DNA of 64,000 nt from Halorubrum hochsteinianum (GTDB taxonomy: Archaea; Halobacteriota; Halobacteria; Halobacteriales; Haloferacaceae). Shown piece by piece: positions 43,452 through 51,423 of this stretch; the first letter of the stretch is position 1, and every line of letters begins with the position of its first letter. The stretch spans positions 2,898,045 to 2,962,044 of the forward strand of contig NZ_CP098415.1 of NCBI RefSeq assembly GCF_023702125.1, written 5' to 3'. Under the pieces are notes generated by a model. It searched no databases. It saw nothing but the letters and a program-made list of their open reading frames with translations, and had not been told where the DNA came from. A program made the position numbers and the translations under genes.

Positions 43452-44512
43452 CGGGAGCGTCGAGCGGACGCGACGACGAGAGCGACGGCGGTGTCGACGG
43501 CAGCGGCAACGACGCCGGCGACGACGACACCGATTCCCCGCCGAACGCGACAGTGTCGCTTCCGGCCGACGTCGTCGGGCGCTATCGGAAGTTCTCTCGG
43601 TTCAACTCCCCGTACCCCGCCCACCGGCGCGGCCGGGCGATCGACCTGTACCCGGGCGACGGGGTCGGCCGGTCCCCGGTGGCCGGGACCGTCCGCGAGG
43701 TCCGGAGCGTCGGCTGTCCGGACCGCCCGTACGCGGCCGACGAGGACCACCTGATCGTCGTCGACCTCGCCGAAGAGTGGTGCGCCCGCGCCGGCGCTCC
43801 GCCCGGCACCGTCGCGCGGATCCTCCACGTGATCCCCGAGGTGTCGCCGGGCGATCGGGTGGCCGTCGGCGACGCGCTCGGCCCGACGACGCGCTCCGGC
43901 TTCTTCGGGCAGTGGGTCGACGACCACGTCCACCTCGGCTTCCGTCCGCCGGACGCGAACCCCCTCAGGGCGAGCGGATCGCTCCCGGTCGCCGTCGACG
44001 TCCCCGTCGAGCCGGTCGCGTGGGACGGCACCGGGTCGGTCGTCGAGCGCGGTCCGACGCACGTCGTTCTCGACGGCCCGCGACGGGAGGATTCGCGCCG
44101 TGACGGTTCGAACCGGGACGAATACGACGCGGGCCCGGCGTTCGCGGCGCTCGCGAGCGACGAGGGGGTTCCCGTGGACGGCGGACTGGCGCATTACGCC
44201 GGCGGCGGGACGTTCGGCGTCGGGGAGGGAGCGGCCGCGACGGCCGGATCGGCGCTGTCGCTCCTCGGCACCCGGATCGGGACCGCGACCGAACACGATT
44301 CGGGGGCCGAGCCGGGAGCGCCGCGCGTCGAGTGGGCCCCGGTCGACGTCCTCGCGAACGGCGAGCGCGTCGTCGGCCTCTCGCTGTTCGCCGCGCGCGG
44401 CGACCGCTTCGGCGTCAAGGTCGTCTGCCCCGACGCGACATTCGAGGTCGGCGAGTCCGTGACGGTCGAGGTCGTCCACAGCGACGACCCGATCCGGCTC
44501 GGCGTCGGGTGA
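43448..44512 (+). CDS. M23 (LytM)-like zinc-metallopeptidase-fold protein
   Basis: A 354-residue protein beginning at GTG 43448, overlapping the kinase stop by 4 bp (GTGA). After an acidic ~40-residue N-terminus comes an M23-like core: PAHRRGRAIDLYPG (H...D zinc ligands, about residues 58-71), SPVAGTVREVRS, then VARILHVIPEVSPGDRVAVG and the HxH motif DDHVHLGF. This matches the duplicated-hybrid fold of LytM peptidases, yet haloarchaea have no murein. No signal peptide is visible. It may act on another peptide bond, or use the fold for binding. The overlap with a sensor kinase suggests a shared function. Confidence 0.6.
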   Translation: MTGASSGRDDESDGGVDGSGNDAGDDDTDSPPNATVSLPADVVGRYRKFSRFNSPYPAHRRGRAIDLYPGDGVGRSPVAGTVREVRSVGCPDRPYAADEDHLIVVDLAEEWCARAGAPPGTVARILHVIPEVSPGDRVAVGDALGPTTRSGFFGQWVDDHVHLGFRPPDANPLRASGSLPVAVDVPVEPVAWDGTGSVVERGPTHVVLDGPRREDSRRDGSNRDEYDAGPAFAALASDEGVPVDGGLAHYAGGGTFGVGEGAAATAGSALSLLGTRIGTATEHDSGAEPGAPRVEWAPVDVLANGERVVGLSLFAARGDRFGVKVVCPDATFEVGESVTVEVVHSDDPIRLGVG

Positions 44513-44535
44513 GCGACCGCTTGCGCGCCCGGACC

Positions 44536-44742
44536 GACCAATCCGCGAGCGGACGAGGCGACCAATCCGCGAGCGGACGAGGCGACCAATCCGCGAGCGG
44601 ACGAGGCGACCAATCCGCGAGCGGACGAGGCGACCAATCCGCGAGCGGACGAGGCGACCAATCCGCGAGCGGACGAGGCGACCAATCCGCGAGCGGACGA
44701 GGCGACCAATCCGCGAGCGGACGAGGCGACCAATCCGCGGCC
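44536..44742 (+). repeat. 24-bp tandem repeat (minisatellite), 8 full units plus a partial ninth
   Basis: The unit GACCAATCCGCGAGCGGACG+AGGC repeats exactly with 24-bp period from 44536; a partial ninth copy (about 15 bp) begins at 44728. It fills the gap between the M23-like gene stop (44512) and the thioesterase start (44796). Because 24 is a multiple of 3 it gives an artificial open frame (DQSASGRG repeats), but no start or homolog supports translation. No spacers are present, so it is not CRISPR. Confidence 0.95.
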
Positions 44743-44795
44743 CGTTGTCGGGCGTTTCCGGGGGCTACAAGCCGTCCGAGAGCGACGCCCGGGAC

Positions 44796-45305
44796 ATGGA
44801 CCGCACGGAGATCGCGGCGATGGACCCGCTGCCGTCGGAGGCGACGGCGTTCGTCGAGCGGAAGCTGGAGGACGAGCACGGCTACCTCTCGTGGCTGAAC
44901 ACGTCGGTCGAGGTCATCGAGCGCGGGCGCGTCGTCCTCTCTATCCCCTTCGACGACAAGCTCACGAACGCCGACGGGCGGACGATCCACGGCGGGGTCG
45001 CGGCGACGCTGATCGACACGGCGGGCGGCGTCGCCCAGCGCACCGCGTTCGAGGATCCCCTCGACGGCGGCGTGGCGACGGTGAACCTCAACGCGAACTA
45101 CCTCCGGCCCGCGACCGGCGACCTCCGCGCCGAGGCCGAGGTGGTCAGGGCCGGCGGCTCGATCGGCGTCAGCGACATGACCGTCACGACCGCCGCCGGG
45201 GGTGAGGGGGCGGACGGAGAGGGCGACGACGGTGGAGACGAGGCGGGGGCCGACCGCTCCGAGGTCGTCGTCGGTCAGGGGTCGTTCCGGCTGTTCCGCG
45301 AGTAG
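44796..45305 (+). CDS. PaaI-type hotdog thioesterase
   Basis: A 169-residue hotdog-fold acyl-CoA thioesterase of the PaaI group. LSIPFDDKLTNADGRTIHGGVAATLIDTAGGVAQ carries the conserved N...G-x-x-HGG motif (Asn and His-Gly-Gly near residues 55-65), the active site. TVNLNANYLRPATGDLRAEAEVVRAGGS is the second half of the fold. ATG 44796 is chosen; frames starting in the minisatellite are rejected. An acidic linker of about 25 residues near the C-terminus is an insertion relative to the family. Confidence 0.82.
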   Translation: MDRTEIAAMDPLPSEATAFVERKLEDEHGYLSWLNTSVEVIERGRVVLSIPFDDKLTNADGRTIHGGVAATLIDTAGGVAQRTAFEDPLDGGVATVNLNANYLRPATGDLRAEAEVVRAGGSIGVSDMTVTTAAGGEGADGEGDDGGDEAGADRSEVVVGQGSFRLFRE

Positions 45306-47344
45306 CCCGGGAGGCCGTCGAGGATCGCGTCGAGCGCGGGGTCGGCGTCGTCCGAACCGGCTTCTCGGCCGTCCGCGGACAGCTCCGCCGCCAGCGCCGC
45401 GACCGGCTCGCGGTCGACGCGGTCCGGCGCGGCGCGGACGACGACCGACTGCTCGCCGAGCGGGACGAACCCGCAGCCGAGTCTGGCCGCCGTCTCGCGG
45501 AGGCCGAGCCCGACGTCCGCGTCGCCGGCGACGACCGCGCGGACCGGGCTCTCGAACGCCTTCGCGGTCCGCTCGTGGCCGTCGATCCGCTCGGCGAGCT
45601 CGCGGCGGTCGGCGTCGCGCTCGTCAGCGAGCGAGTCGAGCGCCCCGTCGAGGCTGCGACGGAGCCCCGAGACCGTCGGCCGGTTCCGGAACCGGAGGTC
45701 GCGGTCGACGAGGTCCGCGAGTCCCTCAACGCCGTCGGGGTTCCCCTCAGGGACGACCAGCCCCCACTCGCGGGTCCACCCGCCCAGTTCCTCGGCGTCG
45801 ACGTCGCGGTCGGTCGGCCCCGCGGTCACGGCCACGTCGGGGACGCCGTCGCGGAGGCGACGCAGTCCCTCGCGGGAGCCGACGGCAAGGTAGCGCGGGT
45901 TCGCGAGCCGGTCGAGCAGGCGGTTGAGCGCGGGGTCGTCCTCGCCGACGCCGAGCAGCGTCGGGGGGCGCACGTCGGGCGAGAACAGGTCGACGGAGAC
46001 GGTCTCGCCGGCGTCGAGGTACTCCGTGTCCGGGTCGACCGCGACGACCCCGTCGGCCTCGACGAGGCTCGTCGTCGCGCCGGAGCCCTTGTCGACCGGG
46101 TAGACGAGCGGGCGGTCGTCCCCGTCGCCGTCGCCGTCGCTCGCGTCGAGCAGGCCGACCGGCATCAGGCGCATGCGGCCCTCGCCGTAGCGCTCGCCGA
46201 CGCCCATCCGGCCCTCGACGGTCGCGGTCGCCGGCTCCGGCTGGCCCGCGGCCTCGCGGATCGCGGGCGCGACGAACGTCCGGAAGATCGTGAGCGCGGA
46301 CACCGGGTAGCCGGGGAGTCCGATGTACGCGGACTCGTCGCCCCGCGAGCCGTCCGCCTCGTCGGTGCGATCGAGTCGGCCGACGAGCATCGGCTTGCCG
46401 GGCTTGACGGCGACCCCGTGGAGGAGGAGTTCGCCGCGCGCCTCGATGACGCGGTAGATCACGTCGACCGCGCTCGCCGAGGTCGACCCCGAGGAGAGCA
46501 CGAGGTCACACTCGTCTGCCGCCCGGCGGAGCAGCCGCTCCATCTCCTCGTAGTCGTCGCCGGCGTGCGGGTAGAGCACGGGCTCGCCGCCGGCCTCCTC
46601 GACGCCCGCGGCGATCGTCGTCGAGTTCACGTCGTAGATCTCGCCGCGGTCGGGGTTCAGCGCCTCGCCCGGCCGCACGAGCTCGTCGCCGGTCGAGACG
46701 ATCCCGACGCGCGGCCGCCCCGCGACCGGGACCTCGTCGACGCCGAGCGCCGACAGCAGCCCGATCTCCCGGGGCGTCAGTCGCGTTCCGGGACCGAGCG
46801 CGCGCGCGCCGGCGGCGATGTCCGTGCCGGCGGTCATCACGTGGTCGCCGGGCGCGACCGACGTGCGGACCGCGATCCGGGCGGACGCGTCGTCGTCCGC
46901 ACCGGTCGGAGCGTCGCCCTCCGCGTCGGTCGCGACCGAGTCGGCGTCGTTCCCGCCACCACCGATCTCGTCGGTCCGCTCGACCATCACGACCGCGTCC
47001 GCGCCGTCGGGCATCACCGCGCCCGTGGAGATCTCCGCGCACGTGCCCGGCTCGACGGTCACGTCGGGCTCCGAGCCCGCGTGGACCGCGCCGACGAGGT
47101 CGAGTTCGGCGGGGTCGGCCTCGTCCGCGCCGAAGGTGTCGCGCGCCCGGACGGCGTACCCGTCCATCGAGGCGCGGTCGAAGCCCGGCACGTCGATCGC
47201 GGCGTCGACCCGCTCGGCGAGGACGCGGCCGCGGGCCTCCCGCAGCGGAACCGTCTCCGGGGCGGGCGAGAGGTCGAGCGAGGCGATCGCGTCGCGGGCG
47301 GCCTCGGGGGACGCGAGGTCGCGGAACTCCTTGCGGTCGCTCAC
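45275..47344 (-). CDS. moeA: MoeA-type molybdopterin molybdenumtransferase with C-terminal substrate-binding-protein domain
   Basis: A 689-residue MoeA-like protein that would insert molybdenum (or tungsten) into adenylylated molybdopterin. The MoeA part (about 1-410) has GFDRASMDGYAVRARD, EISTGAVMPDGADAVVMVE, VGIVSTGDEL and SSGSTSASAVDVIY. The C-terminal ~250 residues resemble a solute-binding (PBP/LysR-substrate) domain: NPRYLAVGSREGLRRLRD, DVAVTAGPTDRDVDAEELGG, GLRETAARLGCGFVPLGEQS. Such fusions occur in archaea and may bind molybdate or tungstate. The start is GTG 47344, which overlaps the upstream moeA stop (GTGA) and follows GGAGGTGA. Its 3' end overlaps the thioesterase gene by 31 bp. 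Confidence 0.88.
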   Translation of the reverse strand: MSDRKEFRDLASPEAARDAIASLDLSPAPETVPLREARGRVLAERVDAAIDVPGFDRASMDGYAVRARDTFGADEADPAELDLVGAVHAGSEPDVTVEPGTCAEISTGAVMPDGADAVVMVERTDEIGGGGNDADSVATDAEGDAPTGADDDASARIAVRTSVAPGDHVMTAGTDIAAGARALGPGTRLTPREIGLLSALGVDEVPVAGRPRVGIVSTGDELVRPGEALNPDRGEIYDVNSTTIAAGVEEAGGEPVLYPHAGDDYEEMERLLRRAADECDLVLSSGSTSASAVDVIYRVIEARGELLLHGVAVKPGKPMLVGRLDRTDEADGSRGDESAYIGLPGYPVSALTIFRTFVAPAIREAAGQPEPATATVEGRMGVGERYGEGRMRLMPVGLLDASDGDGDGDDRPLVYPVDKGSGATTSLVEADGVVAVDPDTEYLDAGETVSVDLFSPDVRPPTLLGVGEDDPALNRLLDRLANPRYLAVGSREGLRRLRDGVPDVAVTAGPTDRDVDAEELGGWTREWGLVVPEGNPDGVEGLADLVDRDLRFRNRPTVSGLRRSLDGALDSLADERDADRRELAERIDGHERTAKAFESPVRAVVAGDADVGLGLRETAARLGCGFVPLGEQSVVVRAAPDRVDREPVAALAAELSADGREAGSDDADPALDAILDGLPGYSRNSRNDP

Positions 47345-48624
47345 GGCGTCACCTCCCACAGCTCCACGTCGACGGTCTCGCCGGCGTCGAGCCCCTCCCG
47401 CGGCTCCGGCACGACCACCCAGCCGTCCGCGAGCGCGACGCTGGACAGGATTCCGGAGCCGCTCGCGCGGGTCGGGGTCGCGGTCGGGAGATGGTCGCCG
47501 TCAGCGTCGTCGGCCACGTCGCCGTCGGCCGGCTCGTCGGCCCCCTCGTTGTCCCCGTCCGAGAGGCTCACCCGCGCGAACGTCCGGACGCCGGGCTCGC
47601 TGGCGACCTTCCGTCCCAGCGTCGCCCGCCGCGTCGGGAACGGGTCCGCGTCGGCCCCACCCGCTCGCTTCAGCGCGGGGCGGAGGAACTGCGCCGCGTT
47701 GACGATGCACGCGACCGGGTAGCCCGGCAGCGACACGATCGGCGTCTCCTCCGCCCGCCCGAGACACACCGGGTGGCCGGGCTTCAGCGCGACGCCGTGG
47801 ACCAGCACCTCGCCGAGGCCGTCGACGACCTCCGGGATCAGGTCCCGCTCGCCGACCGAGGAGCCGCCGGTGGTGACGACCACGTCGGCGTCGAGGTCGG
47901 CCGCGACCGCCTCGCGGAGCGCGTCCGGGTCGTCGGTGACCACGTCGCGGTAGCGCGCCTCCCCGCCCCACCGCTCGACGAGCCGCGAGACGGTGAGGCC
48001 GTTCGTCTCGATCACCTCGCCGGGGCCGGGGTCGGACTCGACCAGCTCCTCGCCGGTCGGGATCACGGCGACCTCGGGCGGCTCGCGGACCGCGACCTCG
48101 TCGAGGCCGACCGAGCGCAGGAGACCGAGGTCCGAGGGCCGCAGGACGTGGCCGGGCCCGTAGAGTCGCTGGCCGGCCGCGACGTCCTCGCCCGCCTCGC
48201 CGACGTTCTCGCCGGTCGCGACCGCGTCGAACACCTCCACGTCGTCGCCGACCGACTCGACTTGCTCGATCATCACGACCGCGTCCGCGCCCTCGGGCAC
48301 CGCGCTGCCGGTGTGGACGCGCGCGGCCTCGCCGGGCGCGATCGACTCGGTTTCGGCCGGCCTCGCCGAGAGGACCGCTGGCGAGCGGTCGCCGGCTCCG
48401 AACGTGTCGCTCGCGCGGACCGCGTAGCCGTCCATCGCGGCCCGGTCGTACCCCGGCACGGGCGACGGCGCGTCGATCGGCTCGGCGATCACCCGGCCGT
48501 CGGCCGCCCCGACCGGGACGGATTCGGTCCGGTCGTGGGGGGTGACGGCGTCGAGCAGGGTCGCCCTCGCGTCCGCGACCCGGGTCCGCCGCTTGAACCC
48601 GGACTCGCGTCTGTCGTGGCTCAT
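47341..48624 (-). CDS. moeA: Molybdopterin molybdenumtransferase MoeA
   Basis: A 427-residue MoeA for molybdenum cofactor maturation. Motifs: GYDRAAMDGYAVRASDTF (about residues 58-75), RVHTGSAVPEGADAVVMIEQ, VAVIPTGEELVE, VVTTGGSSVGERDLIPEVV (MPT-binding loop) and SLPGYPVACIVNAAQF. ATG 48624 chosen; two residues upstream are in frame but not conserved. It overlaps the second moeA by 4 bp, so the two are translated as a pair. Two coupled, unequal MoeA paralogs suggest separate Mo and W handling or separate steps. Confidence 0.92.
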   Translation of the reverse strand: MSHDRRESGFKRRTRVADARATLLDAVTPHDRTESVPVGAADGRVIAEPIDAPSPVPGYDRAAMDGYAVRASDTFGAGDRSPAVLSARPAETESIAPGEAARVHTGSAVPEGADAVVMIEQVESVGDDVEVFDAVATGENVGEAGEDVAAGQRLYGPGHVLRPSDLGLLRSVGLDEVAVREPPEVAVIPTGEELVESDPGPGEVIETNGLTVSRLVERWGGEARYRDVVTDDPDALREAVAADLDADVVVTTGGSSVGERDLIPEVVDGLGEVLVHGVALKPGHPVCLGRAEETPIVSLPGYPVACIVNAAQFLRPALKRAGGADADPFPTRRATLGRKVASEPGVRTFARVSLSDGDNEGADEPADGDVADDADGDHLPTATPTRASGSGILSSVALADGWVVVPEPREGLDAGETVDVELWEVTP

Positions 48625-48715
48625 ACACACCCATTCGCGGCCGCGGGCAAAAACCCGTTCTCCGCGGTCGCGGTCGGCCGACTTCGGGCCGCGGGGACCC
48701 GCCCGCCCCGGCGGC

Positions 48716-49627
48716 TCAAGCGAACCAGGAGAGGAACCGCCGCGTGCGGTGGACCGACTGGAAGGCGGCGACCTTCGCCGCCACCGCGCCGTCGATCGCG
48801 GTCCGCTTGGTAGCCTTAACGCCGCGGGCCGCGCCGGTGCGCGCGTAGTACGCCGACCGGCGGCTCGCAGCGCCGACGTAGTGTTTCGCCGCCATCCGGA
48901 TCGGCGCGCGCCGCCCCTCGACGGTGGTCGTGCCGCGGCGGATCGCAGCGAGCACGTCGTCCGCGGTGACCGCCGCCGTCGACGCCCTCCCCTCTATCGT
49001 CAGCTCGGTGAACGCCCGCCCGACGTACTGGAGGTGGTGCGCGTCGCTGGCGGCGACGCCGGGGTAGCCGTGTTCGGCCGCGAACCGGCGCGCGCGGCGG
49101 TTGCGGTTCCCCGTGAACAGCCACGCGTTGAACACCTCGATCGCGTCGACCTCGTCGACCGCGCCGGTCTCGCTTTCCTCGCCGACCGCGCCGTCCGCGC
49201 CGGCCCCGTCGACCGCGCCGTCCGCGTCGGAGTCGTCGTCCGGCCCCGGCGTCGGGATGTTGCGACGGCGGACGCCGTGCCGCGAGCGCTGGAACGGGTG
49301 CGGGACGACGGCGACGCCGCCCAGTTCGTGGACCGCTCGGACGGTCTCGTCGTACGGCCGCCCGCGCGGCGGCATCCGGTCGACGCCGATAGCCAGCAGG
49401 TGGCCGTGCGCGGTCGACACCTCGACGCCGGGGATCCCGATCAGCCCGTACTCCGGGGCGATCTCCGCGGCGCGTTTCGACTCCCGGATCACGTCGTGGT
49501 CGGTGATGACGACCGCGTCGAGTCCGATCTCGGCCGCGTGTTCGAGTATTAGCTCCACCGGCTCGTGCCCGTCGTAGCTCCCCTCGGAGTGGACGTGCGG
49601 GTCGATGCTGACGGTGACGCGGGACAC
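48716..49627 (-). CDS. PHP-domain phosphoesterase
   Basis: A 303-residue PHP-family metal-dependent phosphoesterase. The four motifs are visible: DPHVHSEGSYDGHE (HxH, about residues 9-22), VITDHDVIRESK, GIPGVEVSTAHGHLLAIG, and VVPHPFQRSRHG with SDAHHL near residue 200. The three-metal site is complete. Likely substrates are nucleotides or phosphate monoesters, as in YciV/TrpH-like 3',5'-nucleoside bisphosphatases, but this is not decided. A TATA box is visible at about 49649-49658. Confidence 0.85.
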   Translation of the reverse strand: MSRVTVSIDPHVHSEGSYDGHEPVELILEHAAEIGLDAVVITDHDVIRESKRAAEIAPEYGLIGIPGVEVSTAHGHLLAIGVDRMPPRGRPYDETVRAVHELGGVAVVPHPFQRSRHGVRRRNIPTPGPDDDSDADGAVDGAGADGAVGEESETGAVDEVDAIEVFNAWLFTGNRNRRARRFAAEHGYPGVAASDAHHLQYVGRAFTELTIEGRASTAAVTADDVLAAIRRGTTTVEGRRAPIRMAAKHYVGAASRRSAYYARTGAARGVKATKRTAIDGAVAAKVAAFQSVHRTRRFLSWFA

Positions 49628-49648
49628 GTCCGGACTACGCGTCGGGAT

Positions 49649-49658
49649 GTATATAAAG
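49649..49658 (-). promoter_or_regulatory. TATA box of the PHP gene
   Basis: On the minus strand TTTATATAC lies about 22-30 bp before ATG 49627, the spacing for a leaderless haloarchaeal transcript. Confidence 0.5.
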
Positions 49659-49737
49659 GGACGAGCGATCTCGGGAGCGCGGGCGGACGGCGCGTGACAC
49701 GGGTACGCTTAACAGGCAGTCCCGCACATGATCGTCC

Positions 49738-51363
49738 ATGACAGAGAGCGAGTACGACTACGTCGTCGTCGGTGCCGGGTCAGCGGGCTGCGTCCTCGCG
49801 AACCGCCTCACGCGGGACCCGGAGACGTCCGTGCTGCTGCTCGAAGCGGGCGAGCCGGACGACGAGCGGAACATCGAGATCCCGGCGGCGTTCCCGGAGC
49901 TGTTCAAGACCGGGGCGGACTGGGAGTACTACACCGAGCCGCAGGAGCACTGCGGCGGCCGAGAGCTGTACTGGCCGCGCGGCAAGACCCTCGGCGGCTG
50001 CTCGTCGAACAACGCGATGATCTACGTTCGCGGCCACCCGTCCGACTACGATCACTGGGCGGAGCTGGGCAACGACGGGTGGGGGTACGACTCGATGCTC
50101 GACTACTTCAAGCGCGCGGAGAACTTCGGCCCGGGGGGATCGTCGTATCACGGCGAGGACGGACCGCTGAGCGTCACCGAACAGACCTCGCCGCGGCCCG
50201 CCTCCGAGGCGTTCGTCCGGGCCGCCGCCGCGGCCGGCTACGACCGGAACGACGACTTCAACGGGGAAACACAGGAGGGCGTCGGGCTTTACCACGTGAC
50301 CCAGAAGAACGGGAAGCGCCACAGCGCGGCCGACGCGTACCTGAAGCCCGTCCTCGACCGTCCGAACCTCACCGCCGAGACCGGCGCGCAGGTGACCGAG
50401 GTGACCATCGAGGACGGCCGCGCGACCGGCGTGGAGTACCGACAGGACGGCGGGACCCGCGCCGTCGGCGCGGACGAAGAGGTGGTCCTCTGCGCCGGGG
50501 CCGTCAACTCCCCGCACCTGCTCATGCTCTCGGGCGTCGGGGACCCGGACCACCTCTCGGAGCACGGCGTCGACGTGGCGGTGGAGTCGCCGGGCGTCGG
50601 GCGGAACCTCCAGGACCACCTGTTCGTCTTCACCGTCTACGAGACGGCCGACGACGTGAGCACGCTCGACGACGCCGGCGGGCTGCTGGATATCCTCAAC
50701 TGGTTCGTGTTCAAGCGCGGGAAGCTCACCTCCAACGTCGGCGAGGCCGGCGGGTTCGTTCGCACGGACGGGGATGAGTCACGGCCCGACCTCCAGTTCC
50801 ACTTCGCCCCCTCGTACTTCATGGAACACGGGCTGGCGAACCCCGCGGAGGGGCGGGGGCTGTCGATCGGCGCGACGCAGCTCCGGCCGGAGAGCCGCGG
50901 TCGGGTCACGCTCGCGTCGGCCGACCCCCTCGACGCGCCGCGGATCGACCCGAACTACCTCGCCGAGAGCGAGGACGTGGAAACCCTCGTCGAGGGGGTG
51001 AAACGGGCCCGAGAGATCGCCGCACAGGGGCCGCTCTCGGAGTACGTCGGCCGAGAGGTGTGGCCGGGCGAGGACGCCCGGTCGGACGAGGAGATCGCGG
51101 AACACGTCCGCGAGAAGTGCCACACCGTGTACCACCCCGTCGGGACGTGTAAGATGGGCGACGGCGAGGCGGCGGTCGTGGACGACCGGCTCCGCGTCCG
51201 CGGCGTCGAGGGCCTCCGGGTCGCGGACGCGAGCGTGATGCCGACGCTCGTCGGCGGCAACACGAACGCCCCGACGATCGCGATCGCCGAGCGGGCGGCG
51301 GACCTGATTCGCGAGGACCGGACGGAGTCCGCTGACGGACCGATCGCGGCCGCGACCGACTGA
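49738..51363 (+). CDS. GMC-family FAD-dependent oxidoreductase (choline-dehydrogenase-like)
   Basis: A 541-residue flavoenzyme oxidising alcohols. It has the dinucleotide motif VVVGAGSAGCVLANRL (about residues 9-24), GGCSSNNAMIYVRGH (GMC signature 1), LCAGAVNSPHLLMLSGVG (signature 2) and the C-terminal active-site region HTVYHPVGTCKMG ... GGNTNAPTIAIAERAA with the catalytic His/Asn. Closest by reading is the choline/alcohol dehydrogenase group; in halophiles that would suggest glycine-betaine or other alcohol metabolism. No betaine-aldehyde dehydrogenase lies next to it, so substrate is open. Confidence 0.9.
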   Translation: MTESEYDYVVVGAGSAGCVLANRLTRDPETSVLLLEAGEPDDERNIEIPAAFPELFKTGADWEYYTEPQEHCGGRELYWPRGKTLGGCSSNNAMIYVRGHPSDYDHWAELGNDGWGYDSMLDYFKRAENFGPGGSSYHGEDGPLSVTEQTSPRPASEAFVRAAAAAGYDRNDDFNGETQEGVGLYHVTQKNGKRHSAADAYLKPVLDRPNLTAETGAQVTEVTIEDGRATGVEYRQDGGTRAVGADEEVVLCAGAVNSPHLLMLSGVGDPDHLSEHGVDVAVESPGVGRNLQDHLFVFTVYETADDVSTLDDAGGLLDILNWFVFKRGKLTSNVGEAGGFVRTDGDESRPDLQFHFAPSYFMEHGLANPAEGRGLSIGATQLRPESRGRVTLASADPLDAPRIDPNYLAESEDVETLVEGVKRAREIAAQGPLSEYVGREVWPGEDARSDEEIAEHVREKCHTVYHPVGTCKMGDGEAAVVDDRLRVRGVEGLRVADASVMPTLVGGNTNAPTIAIAERAADLIREDRTESADGPIAAATD

Positions 51364-51423
51364 CGCGGGTCCCCCGCGCGTGCCACCGCGCCGCGCGCGC
51401 CGCTCCCCGGGTCGCCGACGGGC

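Noticed and set aside
44536-44742. CRISPR array
   Set aside because: Units abut with no spacers and have no CRISPR-like palindrome; it is a simple minisatellite.
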